A stretch of DNA of 64,000 nt from Halovenus marina (GCF_051414115.1 NZ_JBLKNZ010000001.1:744001-808000), one strand, 5' to 3'. Shown: positions 34,500 through 43,515, numbered from the stretch's first letter. Notes: generated by a model not told the origin, from the sequence alone. Translations and numbers: made by a program.

Positions 34500-35105
34500 T
34501 CACCAGTCGCCAAGCGTCGATTGGCCGCCGTCACCGGCGTACTCGGCGGCGGCCTGCAGCGCAGTCTCGAAGGCATCGCGCTGACTGGGGTCGTACAGCG
34601 TCGCCGCGGGGTGGACACAGACGAGCAGCTTCCAGCGGGAGTCACCGACTGCCAGTTCGAACACGTCACCGGCCCTGTTCGTGACTGCAACCGACTGTTC
34701 GAGCAGCGTCTCTGCTGGCACCTTCCCGAGCGTGACGACGAGTTCCGGATCGACGGCTGCGATTTCCCGGTCGAGATAGCCCCGACAGTTCGTTCGCTCG
34801 GTCGCCGTCGGGTCGCGGTTGTCGGGCGGGCGACAGCGCACACAGTTGGTGATCCGGACGTCTCGCCGTGAGAGGCCCACGTCGCGGAGGCCGTCGTCGA
34901 GCACGTCACCGCTCCGTCCGACGAAGGGTTCGCCCTGCTTGTCCTCCGTTTCGCCGGGTGCCTCGCCGACAAAGAGGAGATCAGCGTCGGTCGGTCCGGC
35001 CCCATTGACGATCTGACTCCGCGAGTCGACCAGATCCGGACACCGCTCACAGCCCTCGACCGCAATCCGCTCCTCGCTCCAGCACTCCCGCGCGTCTTCG
35101 TCCAT
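34500..35105 (-). CDS. Uracil-DNA glycosylase, family 4 (iron-sulfur type)
   Basis: 201 aa. Excises uracil from DNA in base excision repair. Motif 1 is GEAPGETEDKQGEPFVGRSG and motif 2 HPAATL. Cysteines C19 and C22 (EGCERCPDL), C91 (CRPPDNRDP) and C107 (TNCRGYL) fit the 4Fe-4S ligands of family 4. Length is normal for the family. It sits directly next to the cloverleaf element, whose end lies 60 nt downstream of the stop codon. Confidence 0.93.
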   Translation of the reverse strand: MDEDARECWSEERIAVEGCERCPDLVDSRSQIVNGAGPTDADLLFVGEAPGETEDKQGEPFVGRSGDVLDDGLRDVGLSRRDVRITNCVRCRPPDNRDPTATERTNCRGYLDREIAAVDPELVVTLGKVPAETLLEQSVAVTNRAGDVFELAVGDSRWKLLVCVHPAATLYDPSQRDAFETALQAAAEYAGDGGQSTLGDW

Positions 35106-35172
35106 ATCTCATCCAGCACACAGGGGACAAAGAAGCCCCGGTTCTCTGACTCGCCGTTGTGGACTGTGACGA

Positions 35173-35727
35173 TCACCGACACTCGTTGCGGGCGGCGTCG
35201 GCACCGCGGGCCGCCGCGCGCGCCACGCGAAGCGGTTCCGGACGCCCGCCCTCGGGCGTGAACGCGCGGACGACACGTTCGGGGTCCTCGACGCCGAGGC
35301 TTCGAACGAAGACGGTCTCCTCGTCGATGTCGACCCGATTTCGCTCCGGCTGGGCGCGATACAGTTCGAGCCGTCGCGCTCGCTTCTCGCCCGTAAATTC
35401 CGTCGTTATCGCCGATTCCAGTCCCTCGCTTTCCTCGAAGGACACCGAGAGCACGCCCATCTCCGTTTCTGTGTAAATCCGCTCGAGGTCGACGATGTTG
35501 TACCAGGCGGGGGCGATTCCAGAGACGAAGAGCAAGGGGATGTCTTCGCGTCCGAGTCGGTCGACGAGTGTGAGAATGGTGTCTGTCGCGTCCGTTCCGC
35601 CGACCGCCCACGTGTCAAAGGCAAACGCCTCGACGACCCGGTCGGCGCGGACGACGACGGCGGCGACGGTGCTGCTATCGGTGGTGTACGACTCTGCGAT
35701 TCCGAGGGCGCGCGCCCCGGATTTCAC
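35173..35727 (-). CDS. DUF99-family protein (endonuclease V-like)
   Basis: 184 aa. Opening ARALGIAESYTTDSSTVAAVVVRADRVVEAF and the central LFVSGIAPAWYNIVDLERIYTETEMGVLSVSFEESEGLE match DUF99, a small archaeal family related to endonuclease V and proposed to act on deaminated DNA. The start codon is GTG (35727), overlapping the upstream stop as GTGA. The uracil glycosylase gene lies 67 nt downstream on the same strand, suggesting a DNA repair pairing. Confidence 0.87.
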   Translation of the reverse strand: MKSGARALGIAESYTTDSSTVAAVVVRADRVVEAFAFDTWAVGGTDATDTILTLVDRLGREDIPLLFVSGIAPAWYNIVDLERIYTETEMGVLSVSFEESEGLESAITTEFTGEKRARRLELYRAQPERNRVDIDEETVFVRSLGVEDPERVVRAFTPEGGRPEPLRVARAAARGADAARNECR

Positions 35728-35897
35728 GTGTTCTTGATGTCTTCGAGTCGGTCGAGGAGTTCGTCGTTCGAGGCGGTGAACTCGAATTCGACGTCGCCGT
35801 CGTGTGTGCTCTCCTCTGTCGATACACTGTCGTCCTCGATATCAGCGTCGTACTCCTGGTTTTCCTGTTCCGATTCGTCGTAGCTCCCGAATCCCAT
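35724..35897 (-). CDS. 57-aa haloarchaeal protein (DUF5786-like)
   Basis: Read by hand on the minus strand: ATG at 35897, TGA at 35724-35726. It begins MGFGSYDESEQENQEYDADI and ends FEFTASNDELLDRLEDIKNT. Very acidic, with a C-terminal amphipathic helix. From memory this is the DUF5786 family, conserved in haloarchaea; function unknown. The stop overlaps the GTG start of the DUF99 gene, so the two are co-translated. Confidence 0.85.
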   Translation of the reverse strand: MGFGSYDESEQENQEYDADIEDDSVSTEESTHDGDVEFEFTASNDELLDRLEDIKNT

Positions 35898-35998
35898 ACA
35901 GAGTCACGTTAGCAGTTCACAGTAAAAAATTTCTCGCACCGTGCGGTGTGATAACACACAGAGCCAGCTTCAAGCCGATTCCGACTGTAGCGGCCACC

Positions 35999-36607
35999 AT
36001 GGACGTCAGAAACGTCACGGATGACGCAGACGTATTCACCGCAAATGCGTATCTGGTCGACGGCGAGGTGGTGACGCTCGTGGACGCGGGTGCGATGGAG
36101 GGCGTCGTCGATGTCATCCGCGAGCACGTAGACCACATCGATCAGGTCGTGGTCACCCACAGCCACTCCGACCACATCGACCGACTCGACGCCGTTCTCG
36201 ACGCGTTCGACCCGGACTGCTATGCCTACGGCACCCACCCGTGGCAGACCCACGCTCTCGACGACGGGGACTCCCTCCAGATTGGTGACGACGAGTACGA
36301 AGTGGTCTATACGCCCGGTCACGCGGACGATCACATCTCCCTGCTCGGGTCCGCAGCGCTCTTTTCCGGCGACGTGGTCGTCTACAACGACGGCGCGTTC
36401 GACGACGGGAGTTTCGGCCGGACGGACTATCCGGGGATGTCCCGCGAGCGCCTCATCGAGAGCATCGAGACGCTACTCGACCGCCTCCCCGACACGACGG
36501 AGTATCTGTACGCCGGTCACGGGGATGTATTTCAGGGTGACGTGTGCGCGGTGCTCGAACGCGCGCTCGAACGCGCTCGACGGCGCGAGCCAAAATACGA
36601 CGAGTGA
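35999..36607 (+). CDS. MBL-fold metallohydrolase
   Basis: 202 aa. Metallo-beta-lactamase fold with the metal motif THSHSDHIDRL (H-x-H-x-D-H), a downstream His in YTPGHADDHISLL, Asp in FSGDVVVYND and His in YAGHGDVF. These residues fit a two-metal hydrolase of the glyoxalase II-like type. The substrate is unknown. The ATG at 35999 is family-like (MDVRNVTDDADVFTANAYLVDG); longer upstream frames are not. Convergent with the ABC permease gene. Confidence 0.9.
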   Translation: MDVRNVTDDADVFTANAYLVDGEVVTLVDAGAMEGVVDVIREHVDHIDQVVVTHSHSDHIDRLDAVLDAFDPDCYAYGTHPWQTHALDDGDSLQIGDDEYEVVYTPGHADDHISLLGSAALFSGDVVVYNDGAFDDGSFGRTDYPGMSRERLIESIETLLDRLPDTTEYLYAGHGDVFQGDVCAVLERALERARRREPKYDE

Positions 36608-36632
36608 AAAGCACCGGCGCGTTCTCTGGAGT

Positions 36633-38249
36633 CTACAGCCCGGGTTCGTCGGTCTCCTGTGTGAGCAACACGACCATCGAGAGCCCGGAGATCACCATCA
36701 ACAGGAGCGCGGGGATCGCGGCGTACTGATAGAGCGCGTTGCGCTGTGCGGCCCAGATCTGCGTGACGATGTTCTCGTAGCCGCTCGGCCGGAGAATCAG
36801 TGTCACCGGAAGTTCCTTCATCGTGGTGAGAAAGACGAGCGCAGCGCCCGCGACGATCCCCGACCGGATCAGCGGGAACGTAATTCGTCGGAACGAACCG
36901 AACGAGGACTCACCGAGAACGCGACCGGCCTCAACCAGTTTCGGGTCGACCTGCAGGATCGACGTGCGTGTCGACCCGACCGCCTGCGGGAGAAAGCGAA
37001 TCACGTACGCGAACACGAGCAGCGGAATCGTCTGGTAGATCCACGGCGTCAAGCTGGACCCGAAATACACCAGTGCGAGGCCGAGTACGATGCCGGGGAC
37101 CGCGAAGCCGACGTAGGTCAGTCGCTCGAAGACGAGCGCCAGCACGCTGTCGTGATTCGCTGCGAAGTACGCGACGGGGATCGCGAGCAGGGCTGCGACC
37201 ACCGCGGCGGCGGCGGAGACGCTGACTGAATTGGCGACCTGGACGAACTCGAAGGCGAGATCCTGGCGGTATCCATCGCCAGCGCGTTGCAGCCAGAGCA
37301 TGAGAATCCAGACCGGAACAGCAAGCGCGAGCGTCGTTACCGCTGCCGGGAGCGCCATCGCTGGCCAGCGCAGCCACCCCAGGTCGACGCGGGTTTCGGC
37401 CCCCTCGGATCCGCTGCCGGAGACGGTCCGATTCGAGCGGATCCGCCACTCCAGCGCGAGGATGACGAGCACCACCGCGAGCAGTTGCAGCGAGAGCAGC
37501 GCCGCGTAATCGCTCCCGAACGACCGATTCTCGACGTAGATCTGACGGGTGAACACCGGCAGGCGCATGATCGCTGGCGTTCCAAAATCCGAAATCGCGT
37601 ACAGCGCAGCAAGCAACGCGCCAGCGGCGACCGCTGGGCGAACCTGCGGAAGCGTGACCCGCCGGAACGCTTTGAGGCGGCCCTGATTGAGCGTTCGCGC
37701 GGCGTCGATCAGCCCTTCATCGAAGGAGATGAGCGCAGCACGGGTCGTCAGGTAGACGTACGGATAGGTGTAGAGTGTGATGACGAGCGTTGCGCCGGGG
37801 AGGCCGTAGATCTGTGGCACCTGGTCGACGCCGAGGGGCGCAAACAGCGACTGAAACTCCCCGTTCGGCCCGAACGCCGAGACGAACGCGAACGCGCCCA
37901 CGTAACTGGGCACCACGAGCGGCAAGGCAGCGGCAATCGTCCAGAAGCGACGGAAGGGGAGGTTCGTCCGAACGGTCAGGTACGCGAGCGGCACCCCGAG
38001 CAGTATCGAAAACGCCGTCACAAGCCCCGTCAGGAGGAGGCTGTTGAGGAGGATGTCGAACGTCTCCATGCTGAACATGAGTTCGCGCGCCCGACCCGGG
38101 TCGACAGTCGAGGCCCGGATGAACAGCCACGTCAGCGGAAACACCATCGCGGCGGCAATCGCCCCCGCGAGCAGTGTTAATCCGACTGGGCGGTCGTCGC
38201 TCTCTTCCGCGTCTCTCAGCCGCCGGACCAGCGCCGATATCGATCTCAT
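36633..38249 (-). CDS. Iron(III)-type ABC transporter permease (FbpB-like)
   Basis: 538 aa, about twelve membrane helices forming two fused permease halves. Each half has an EAA loop for ATPase docking: first DAARTLNQGRLKAFRRVTLPQVRPA, second EAGRVLGESSFGSFRRITFPLIRS, shown here only in part of each motif. The fused architecture is typical of ferric-iron (FbpB/SfuB) permeases. No binding protein or ATPase gene is next to it, so it works with components encoded elsewhere. It is transcribed divergently from the GMC operon, and the DtxR-like palindrome lies between the two starts. Confidence 0.85.
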   Translation of the reverse strand: MRSISALVRRLRDAEESDDRPVGLTLLAGAIAAAMVFPLTWLFIRASTVDPGRARELMFSMETFDILLNSLLLTGLVTAFSILLGVPLAYLTVRTNLPFRRFWTIAAALPLVVPSYVGAFAFVSAFGPNGEFQSLFAPLGVDQVPQIYGLPGATLVITLYTYPYVYLTTRAALISFDEGLIDAARTLNQGRLKAFRRVTLPQVRPAVAAGALLAALYAISDFGTPAIMRLPVFTRQIYVENRSFGSDYAALLSLQLLAVVLVILALEWRIRSNRTVSGSGSEGAETRVDLGWLRWPAMALPAAVTTLALAVPVWILMLWLQRAGDGYRQDLAFEFVQVANSVSVSAAAAVVAALLAIPVAYFAANHDSVLALVFERLTYVGFAVPGIVLGLALVYFGSSLTPWIYQTIPLLVFAYVIRFLPQAVGSTRTSILQVDPKLVEAGRVLGESSFGSFRRITFPLIRSGIVAGAALVFLTTMKELPVTLILRPSGYENIVTQIWAAQRNALYQYAAIPALLLMVISGLSMVVLLTQETDEPGL

Positions 38250-38309
38250 GAGTGAAGCAGATGCCAGCAGTCGCTCAGTAGCGTAGGATGATATTCCGAC
38301 GAATATAAG

Positions 38310-38327
38310 AATTAGGTTTCCCTAAAA
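38310..38327. promoter_or_regulatory. DtxR-type iron box between ABC permease and GMC operon
   Basis: AATTAGGTTTCCCTAAAA: half-sites TTAGG (38312-38316) and CCTAA (38321-38325) with a 4-nt spacer. It covers the predicted transcript start of the rightward operon; a shared AATATAAG TATA lies at 38302. The palindrome type is that of metal-dependent repressors. Confidence 0.65.
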
Positions 38328-38332
38328 CGAGC

Positions 38333-38884
38333 GTGAAGCTGACGAGACGTGACGCGATTGCAGCGCTCGCTGCTATCGGCGGTGCTGGCGCTGCGGGCGT
38401 CGGATACACGCAACTTCGATCCGACGGCGATGACCCCGACGCGTCCGGGGCCGACGAGACGCTCCCCTCCGACCAGCGAGTGCGGGAGACGCTCGTCGCC
38501 GTCGCGGACGTCGTCTATCCGAGCGAGGTGTCCGGCGTCGAGGCGTTCGTCGAGACCTTCGTGGACTCACGGCTCGAAGACGATGCGCACGCGAGTGGCG
38601 TCCGGTCGGCTGTCGCGGCGCTCGACGAGCGGGGCCAGTCCTGGTACGACGGGCGCGTGACCGAACTCGACGCGGAGACCAGAGACCAGTTGCTCCGCGA
38701 GTCCGGGAGCGACACTGTCGAGGAGAACCCCGGGGGGACGCCTGCGGAGCGCATCCGCTATTACGTCGTGAACGAACTGTTGCTCGCGCTGTACGCGTCG
38801 CCCAAAGGCGGGAAACTCGTCGGACTCGAAAACCCACAGGGCCACCCCGGCGGAACCGAAAGCTACCAGCGAGGGCCACGATGA
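38333..38884 (+). CDS. Gluconate 2-dehydrogenase subunit 3-like protein, Tat-exported
   Basis: 183 aa, GTG start. Twin-arginine signal LTRRDAIAALAAIGGAGAAG, then the small-subunit domain (RETLVAVADVVYPSEVSG, ending ENPQGHPGGTESYQ). In bacteria this subunit assists export and assembly of the flavoprotein subunit of membrane sugar-acid dehydrogenases. Here it directly precedes the GMC oxidoreductase (4-nt overlap, ATGA), so both subunits are likely exported together. The start is fixed by the TATA at 38302, which predicts a leaderless message. Confidence 0.88.
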   Translation: MKLTRRDAIAALAAIGGAGAAGVGYTQLRSDGDDPDASGADETLPSDQRVRETLVAVADVVYPSEVSGVEAFVETFVDSRLEDDAHASGVRSAVAALDERGQSWYDGRVTELDAETRDQLLRESGSDTVEENPGGTPAERIRYYVVNELLLALYASPKGGKLVGLENPQGHPGGTESYQRGPR

Positions 38885-40506
38885 GCGCGGACCGACTATC
38901 GCGACGAACACGGACGAACGCAGACCGCTCACCTGTGTCCGGCGCGGACGTCTGTATCGTCGGCGCGGGCCCCGCTGGCGGTCTGATCGCCAATCGACTG
39001 GCCGACAGCCTCGACGTGGTCGTGCTCGATGCAGGGCCGCGGTTCGACCCCGACCAGCGTCTCGAACGACAGGAGCGGGCGATCCGTCCGGCCTACGACC
39101 GACCGGACGTCTGGGACGTCGGCGGTGAGCGGGACGCATACTCGGCCAGCGGTGAGTGGTTCTACCCGCTCAATCACGCCCGCGTCAAGGGGGTCGGCGG
39201 GTCGACGCTCCACTGGCAGGGGATGGTGATGCGACTCCACGAGGACGACTTCCGGTCGGGGAGCGCCCGCGACGTCGGTCCGGACTGGCCCATCGCGTAC
39301 GAGGACCTCAGACCCCACTACGCCGAGGCCGAGCGAGCGTTCGGTGTCGCCGGGGCCGACGACAACCCGTTCGGGCCGCCCCGTGAGGAGCCGTTTCCAA
39401 TGCCTGCCTTCCGTCCTTCCTACAGCGATTCGCTGTTTGCCGACGCCTGCGAGCGCCTCGGGATCACGATGCACTCGGTTCCGAACGCCCGGAATTCGGA
39501 GAGCTACGACGGCCGAAGCGCGTGTGTCGGCTACGGCACCTGCCAGCCAGTCTGCCCGTCGGGTGCGAAGTACGACGCCACCGTCCACGTCGACCGGGCC
39601 GAACGGCGCGGGGCGACGGTCATCGACCGCGCACAGGTCCAGCATCTGGAACACGGCCCGGAATCAATCGAGGCGGCGGTGTACGTGACGCCGGACGGAA
39701 CCGAACACCGCCAGCCAGCCGACGCCTTCGTGCTCGCCTGCGGCGGCGTCGAAATCCCGCGGTTGCTCTTGCTCTCCGATTCGGAGGTGTACCCGGACGG
39801 CCTCGCGAATTCGAGCGGGGCCGTCGGGCAGTACTTCATGGATCACCTCTTCGCCGGAGCCGGTGGGATTCTCGACGAACGGACCAGGCAGAATCACGTC
39901 GGCTTTCTCACCAGCGAGTCCCACCAGTTCTACGACGAGGCAGACGAAGACGTCGGCCCGTTCAAACTCGAATTCTTCAACTACGCTGGGCCGTCGCCGG
40001 TCGAACTCGCGCTGTCGGGCGACGAGTGGGGCGACGAACTGCTCGCGGATCTGCGCTCGTCGTACGGCAACCATATCGCCCTCGGCGGACTGGTCGAACA
40101 GCTTCCCCGTGAGGACAGTTACGTCGGACTCGACCCCGAGCGTACCGACGACCACGGCAACCCGGTCCCGGATGTCCACTGGAATGTCGGTGACAGGGCG
40201 CTCCGAACCATCGAACGCGCAAACGAGATCCAGCACGACATCCTCGACGAACTTGGTGCCGAGATTACGTGGACCGCCGGTCCGGAGAGCACCGGCCCCG
40301 CCTATCACCACATGGGAACCACCCGGATGGGGACCGACCCGGACGAGAGCGTCGTCGACCCGACGCTGCAGACACACGACCTCGACAACTGCTGGATCGC
40401 ATCGAGCAGCGTCTTTCCGACCGGCGGCGCTCTCAATCCCACGCTGACGATCGGTGCGCTCGCGCTTCGTGCCGCTGATTTCGTCGAAGCCGAACTCGTA
40501 GGGTGA
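38881..40506 (+). CDS. GMC-family oxidoreductase (gluconate/choline dehydrogenase-like)
   Basis: 541 aa flavoprotein. FAD-binding VCIVGAGPAGGLIANRL at about residue 22, the GVGGSTLHWQGM loop, Cys-rich CVGYGTCQPVCPSGAKYD (as in gluconate 2-dehydrogenase large subunits, possibly an iron-sulfur site) and the C-terminal active-site His in YHHMGTTRMGT. Oxidises an alcohol or sugar substrate; which one is unknown. It has no signal of its own, so co-export with the Tat-signal partner is likely. No cytochrome c subunit is found. The operon is preceded by an iron-box palindrome. Confidence 0.9.
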   Translation: MSADRLSRRTRTNADRSPVSGADVCIVGAGPAGGLIANRLADSLDVVVLDAGPRFDPDQRLERQERAIRPAYDRPDVWDVGGERDAYSASGEWFYPLNHARVKGVGGSTLHWQGMVMRLHEDDFRSGSARDVGPDWPIAYEDLRPHYAEAERAFGVAGADDNPFGPPREEPFPMPAFRPSYSDSLFADACERLGITMHSVPNARNSESYDGRSACVGYGTCQPVCPSGAKYDATVHVDRAERRGATVIDRAQVQHLEHGPESIEAAVYVTPDGTEHRQPADAFVLACGGVEIPRLLLLSDSEVYPDGLANSSGAVGQYFMDHLFAGAGGILDERTRQNHVGFLTSESHQFYDEADEDVGPFKLEFFNYAGPSPVELALSGDEWGDELLADLRSSYGNHIALGGLVEQLPREDSYVGLDPERTDDHGNPVPDVHWNVGDRALRTIERANEIQHDILDELGAEITWTAGPESTGPAYHHMGTTRMGTDPDESVVDPTLQTHDLDNCWIASSSVFPTGGALNPTLTIGALALRAADFVEAELVG

Positions 40507-40530
40507 GATGTTGACGGTTCAGCAATATTA

Positions 40531-40548
40531 TTTTAGGTAGACCTAAAA
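40531..40548. promoter_or_regulatory. DtxR-type iron box upstream of the glycosyltransferase
   Basis: TTTTAGGTAGACCTAAAA, eight-base perfect half-sites separated by AG. The same TTAGG-4 nt-CCTAA core occurs at 38312. It overlaps the AATATTATTTTA TATA region. Confidence 0.65.
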
Positions 40549-40580
40549 GCTTAACCGTGCGCGTCCAGAACGGGTGTGTA

Positions 40581-41363
40581 ATGAGTCAGACGAGAGACGG
40601 AACGGGCGATGCGAATCCAGAGCCAGCGGTCAGCGGAGGTATCGACGAGAACACAGCCGAGACGGATTCAGACGCTCCGGACGACGAGTTCACGTTCGCG
40701 GACGTGAGCGTCGTGATGGGTACCTACAACGAGGAGGAGGCCATCGGGACGGTGCTGTCCGATATCGACGATGTGACCGACGGACAGGCGGAGGTCGTCT
40801 GCGTGGATGGGTCGTCGGACCGGACGCCCGAAATCGCTCGCGATCACGGCGCAGAAGTTATCGAACAGGAGCCACAGGGCTACGGCGTCGCGGTGCGGGA
40901 GGCGGTGCTCGCCCCGGACCGGCCAATCGTCGTCACGACAGACTGTGACGACACCTATCCGATGGAGCAACTCCCGGAGTTTCTGGAGTTCATAAACGAG
41001 GGGTACGACGTGGTCAGCGGCGACCGACTCTATCACGGTGCATCCGCGATGCCCGCGTTCAACCGACTCGGCAACCATCTGTTTGCGGCGACTGCGAGTG
41101 CGCTCATGGGGACGCGCGTCCACGACACGACGACGGGGATGCGCGCGTACCGCCGCGAGGTGGTCGAGTCAATCGAGTGGACCGAAAACACTGGCCTCTC
41201 CGCAGAACTGCTCATCCGACCGAAGATGCGCGGATACGAGGTTCGGGAACACCCCATCGACTACCGCGAGCGCAAAGGCGAGACGAAGCTAGATCCGATC
41301 GAAGGCGGCGCGGCCATCGCGAAATCGATCGTGAAAGTTGCGCTCGAAGAGCAGTTCCGATAG
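40581..41363 (+). CDS. Family 2 glycosyltransferase (polyprenyl-phosphate sugar synthase-like)
   Basis: 260 aa, GT-A fold. An acidic N-terminal tail of about 40 residues is followed by DVSVVMGTYNEEEAIGTVL, VVCVDGSSDRTPEIARDHGAEVI and the metal-binding TTDCDDTYPMEQLPEF. The region GMRAYRREVVESI and ELLIRPKMRGYEVREHPIDYRER is typical of dolichyl-phosphate mannose/glucose synthases without membrane helices. Probably loads sugar onto a lipid carrier for surface glycans. A GTG at 40557 would add eight residues and would be leaderless; the start is undecided. It has its own promoter with an iron-box palindrome. Confidence 0.85.
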   Translation: MSQTRDGTGDANPEPAVSGGIDENTAETDSDAPDDEFTFADVSVVMGTYNEEEAIGTVLSDIDDVTDGQAEVVCVDGSSDRTPEIARDHGAEVIEQEPQGYGVAVREAVLAPDRPIVVTTDCDDTYPMEQLPEFLEFINEGYDVVSGDRLYHGASAMPAFNRLGNHLFAATASALMGTRVHDTTTGMRAYRREVVESIEWTENTGLSAELLIRPKMRGYEVREHPIDYRERKGETKLDPIEGGAAIAKSIVKVALEEQFR

Positions 41364-41463
41364 GCGCTCAGTTCTCCTCCGCCTCCGACGTCTCGCCCTC
41401 CAGTTTTCATCTCTGCGAACGGGCGGGCTGTACTTATAACGAGTCAGCCGCTACTCTCGCTCG

Positions 41464-43515
41464 ATGAACGACGTCGCCGGTCTGCTCGCGGGACGGTCAC
41501 CCCGCCGCGTGGCCGTCACCGCTGCCCTCCTGACTCTCGTTTTCGCGCTCCTCGCCGGTGGCGTCACGGCTCAGGACTCGGGAAGTTCGCCGGAACTCGT
41601 CGGTGGCGAACGGCTCAGCGACACCGCCGTCGAAGTGCGGATTGCAGACGACGTCGGCGTCGACACCGACACGATAACTGCTGAGGATTTCCTCCTCAGC
41701 GACGGGCAACTCACCGGGATTTCAGTCACCGAGAACGGGACCGAGGCAGTCGTCGAACTGGTGCTCGACACGCCCATTCAGAGCGACGACCTCACCGTTG
41801 CACTGGCCGCAAACAGCACCATCGCAGACGTCGACGGCAATCGAATCGAGAATCCGGCCGAACACAGCATCACCGTCGAGGGGATGGACGGGGTTCCACC
41901 GACCGTCGAGGCGTTCACGGCGTCGAACGCGCACGCACGTCCCGCCGAACTCACTCTCACGGCCGACGAGCGACTCGAAACCGTCACCGTCGATATCACT
42001 GGCCCGGGGAATGCGACGCTGACCCGGTCGGATTTCGAGCGCGTTGGGCCGACGCGGTACGAGGCGACCGTCCAGCCGTCGGTGGACGGCGTGTACGAGG
42101 CGACGCTCGTCTCTCTCGCTGACGAGTCCAGAAACGAGGCGCGCCCGGGCGAGGCCGTCGCTATCGACGTTCGGCTGACCGATCCAGACGCGGTTGCGAT
42201 GGTCGATGTCGATGCCTCGCAGGGACCGGACGTGACGTTCGACGCCACCTACTCCAGCGAGTCGGCAGTCAATTTCACCTGGAGTCTCGGAGACGGAACG
42301 ACCGCTACGGGCGAGCGGATCACTCACGAGTTCGCGCCCGGCGTCTACACAGTCGAGTTGACCGCGACCGACGAGTACGGCAACAACGACACCGACACCG
42401 TGACAGTCTCGATACCCTCGGGGAACAGTTCGGGACCGGGGAACGAAACCGATCCGGTCCCTGCCGTCACCGTCGAGCGTCCGAAGGAAAACTCGACGGC
42501 GACGACGCTCGTCAGAGTCGGTGCAGTCCCCGCGGGCACGGACATCCGCATCGACCCCGACGACGGCCGTCCGCTGCTCGCAGACGAGCGCGTCACGCTC
42601 GACCGAATCGAACTGACGCTTTCCCGCCCGACGGACTTCGGAATCGTCGCCTCGACTGTCGACCCGGCCAGTTTCGAGCGAGACACCGTGACCGTCATCT
42701 CCGGATTCTCGCTCGCGCACGACCTCCCGCCCGGCGCAGTGGACCAGGCGACACTCTCGATAGCTATCCCGGAGGAACTCGTCTCGACGGCGAACGTCGA
42801 CCCGGCGCAGGTGCAACTCCACCGCGAGGGCGAAGACGGCTGGGAGCTACTCCGGACGACGGGGCGCAAGGACGACGACACTTACCGCTTCGAGGCGACG
42901 GCGACGGACTTCTCGCGCTTTGCCGTCGTCACCACGCAGGAGAACGTCGACCTTTCGACTGACGACGCCGACGGTACCGATTCCGACGAGAACGGCTCTC
43001 AGTCCAGCGACGATGGCTCGGGAACCGACGCTGGCGGTACAGACGATCAGACCCAATCAGCGGCCGACTTTCTCGTGCAGAATGCGACCGTTTCGCCCAA
43101 CGCGACTGGAACAGGCGAACTCGTCACCGTTGAGGGCACCGTCGCAAACACCGGCAACGAGTCGGAGGCATTTCTCGCCGGTCTGTTCGTCGACGGCGAA
43201 CTCCTCGCGACGCAGTTCGTCGGACCGGTGGATCCGGGGACGGACCTCGGCGTCGAGTTCACCCGCCAGTTCGACGAACCGGGAACCTACTCGATCCGAA
43301 TCAACGGGACCAGTGCGGGAACTGTCGCGGTTGAATCGAACGGTGGTGGCGGAATCGTCAGCACGGTACTCGGGATTCCGGGAACGCTTCTCGGCATCCT
43401 TCCGCTCGGATTCCTGCCCGGGGGACTCATCCGAACCGTCCTCCTGTTTGTCGGTCTTCCAGTAGCTCTCATCTTCCTCGCGCTCAAGGGATTTGCCACG
43501 TACCGGGGGTACTGA
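41464..43515 (+). CDS. Cell-surface protein with PKD, PGF-pre-PGF-like and CARDB-like domains
   Basis: 683 aa. Sec signal (VAVTAALLTLVFALLAGGVTA), Big/CHU-like strands to residue 140, a beta domain of residues 145-240, a PKD-like domain (residues 240-320, FTWSLGDGTTATGERITHEFAPGVYTVELTATDEYG in the frame), a PGF-pre-PGF-like region (380-500, ISGFSLAHDLPPGAVDQATLSIAIPEEL and DFSRFAVV), an Asp/Ser linker, and a CARDB-like module (540-625). A C-terminal glycine-rich membrane helix follows. Displayed on the outside of the cell; ligand unknown. A TATA (CTTATAACG, 41433) precedes it. Confidence 0.82.
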   Translation: MNDVAGLLAGRSPRRVAVTAALLTLVFALLAGGVTAQDSGSSPELVGGERLSDTAVEVRIADDVGVDTDTITAEDFLLSDGQLTGISVTENGTEAVVELVLDTPIQSDDLTVALAANSTIADVDGNRIENPAEHSITVEGMDGVPPTVEAFTASNAHARPAELTLTADERLETVTVDITGPGNATLTRSDFERVGPTRYEATVQPSVDGVYEATLVSLADESRNEARPGEAVAIDVRLTDPDAVAMVDVDASQGPDVTFDATYSSESAVNFTWSLGDGTTATGERITHEFAPGVYTVELTATDEYGNNDTDTVTVSIPSGNSSGPGNETDPVPAVTVERPKENSTATTLVRVGAVPAGTDIRIDPDDGRPLLADERVTLDRIELTLSRPTDFGIVASTVDPASFERDTVTVISGFSLAHDLPPGAVDQATLSIAIPEELVSTANVDPAQVQLHREGEDGWELLRTTGRKDDDTYRFEATATDFSRFAVVTTQENVDLSTDDADGTDSDENGSQSSDDGSGTDAGGTDDQTQSAADFLVQNATVSPNATGTGELVTVEGTVANTGNESEAFLAGLFVDGELLATQFVGPVDPGTDLGVEFTRQFDEPGTYSIRINGTSAGTVAVESNGGGGIVSTVLGIPGTLLGILPLGFLPGGLIRTVLLFVGLPVALIFLALKGFATYRGY

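Noticed and set aside
34101..34871. 256-codon frame running through the cloverleaf element and into the glycosylase gene
   Set aside because: It would cross four perfect inverted repeats and then lie antisense to the uracil glycosylase. Protein sequence is Arg/Ser/Pro-rich without fold.
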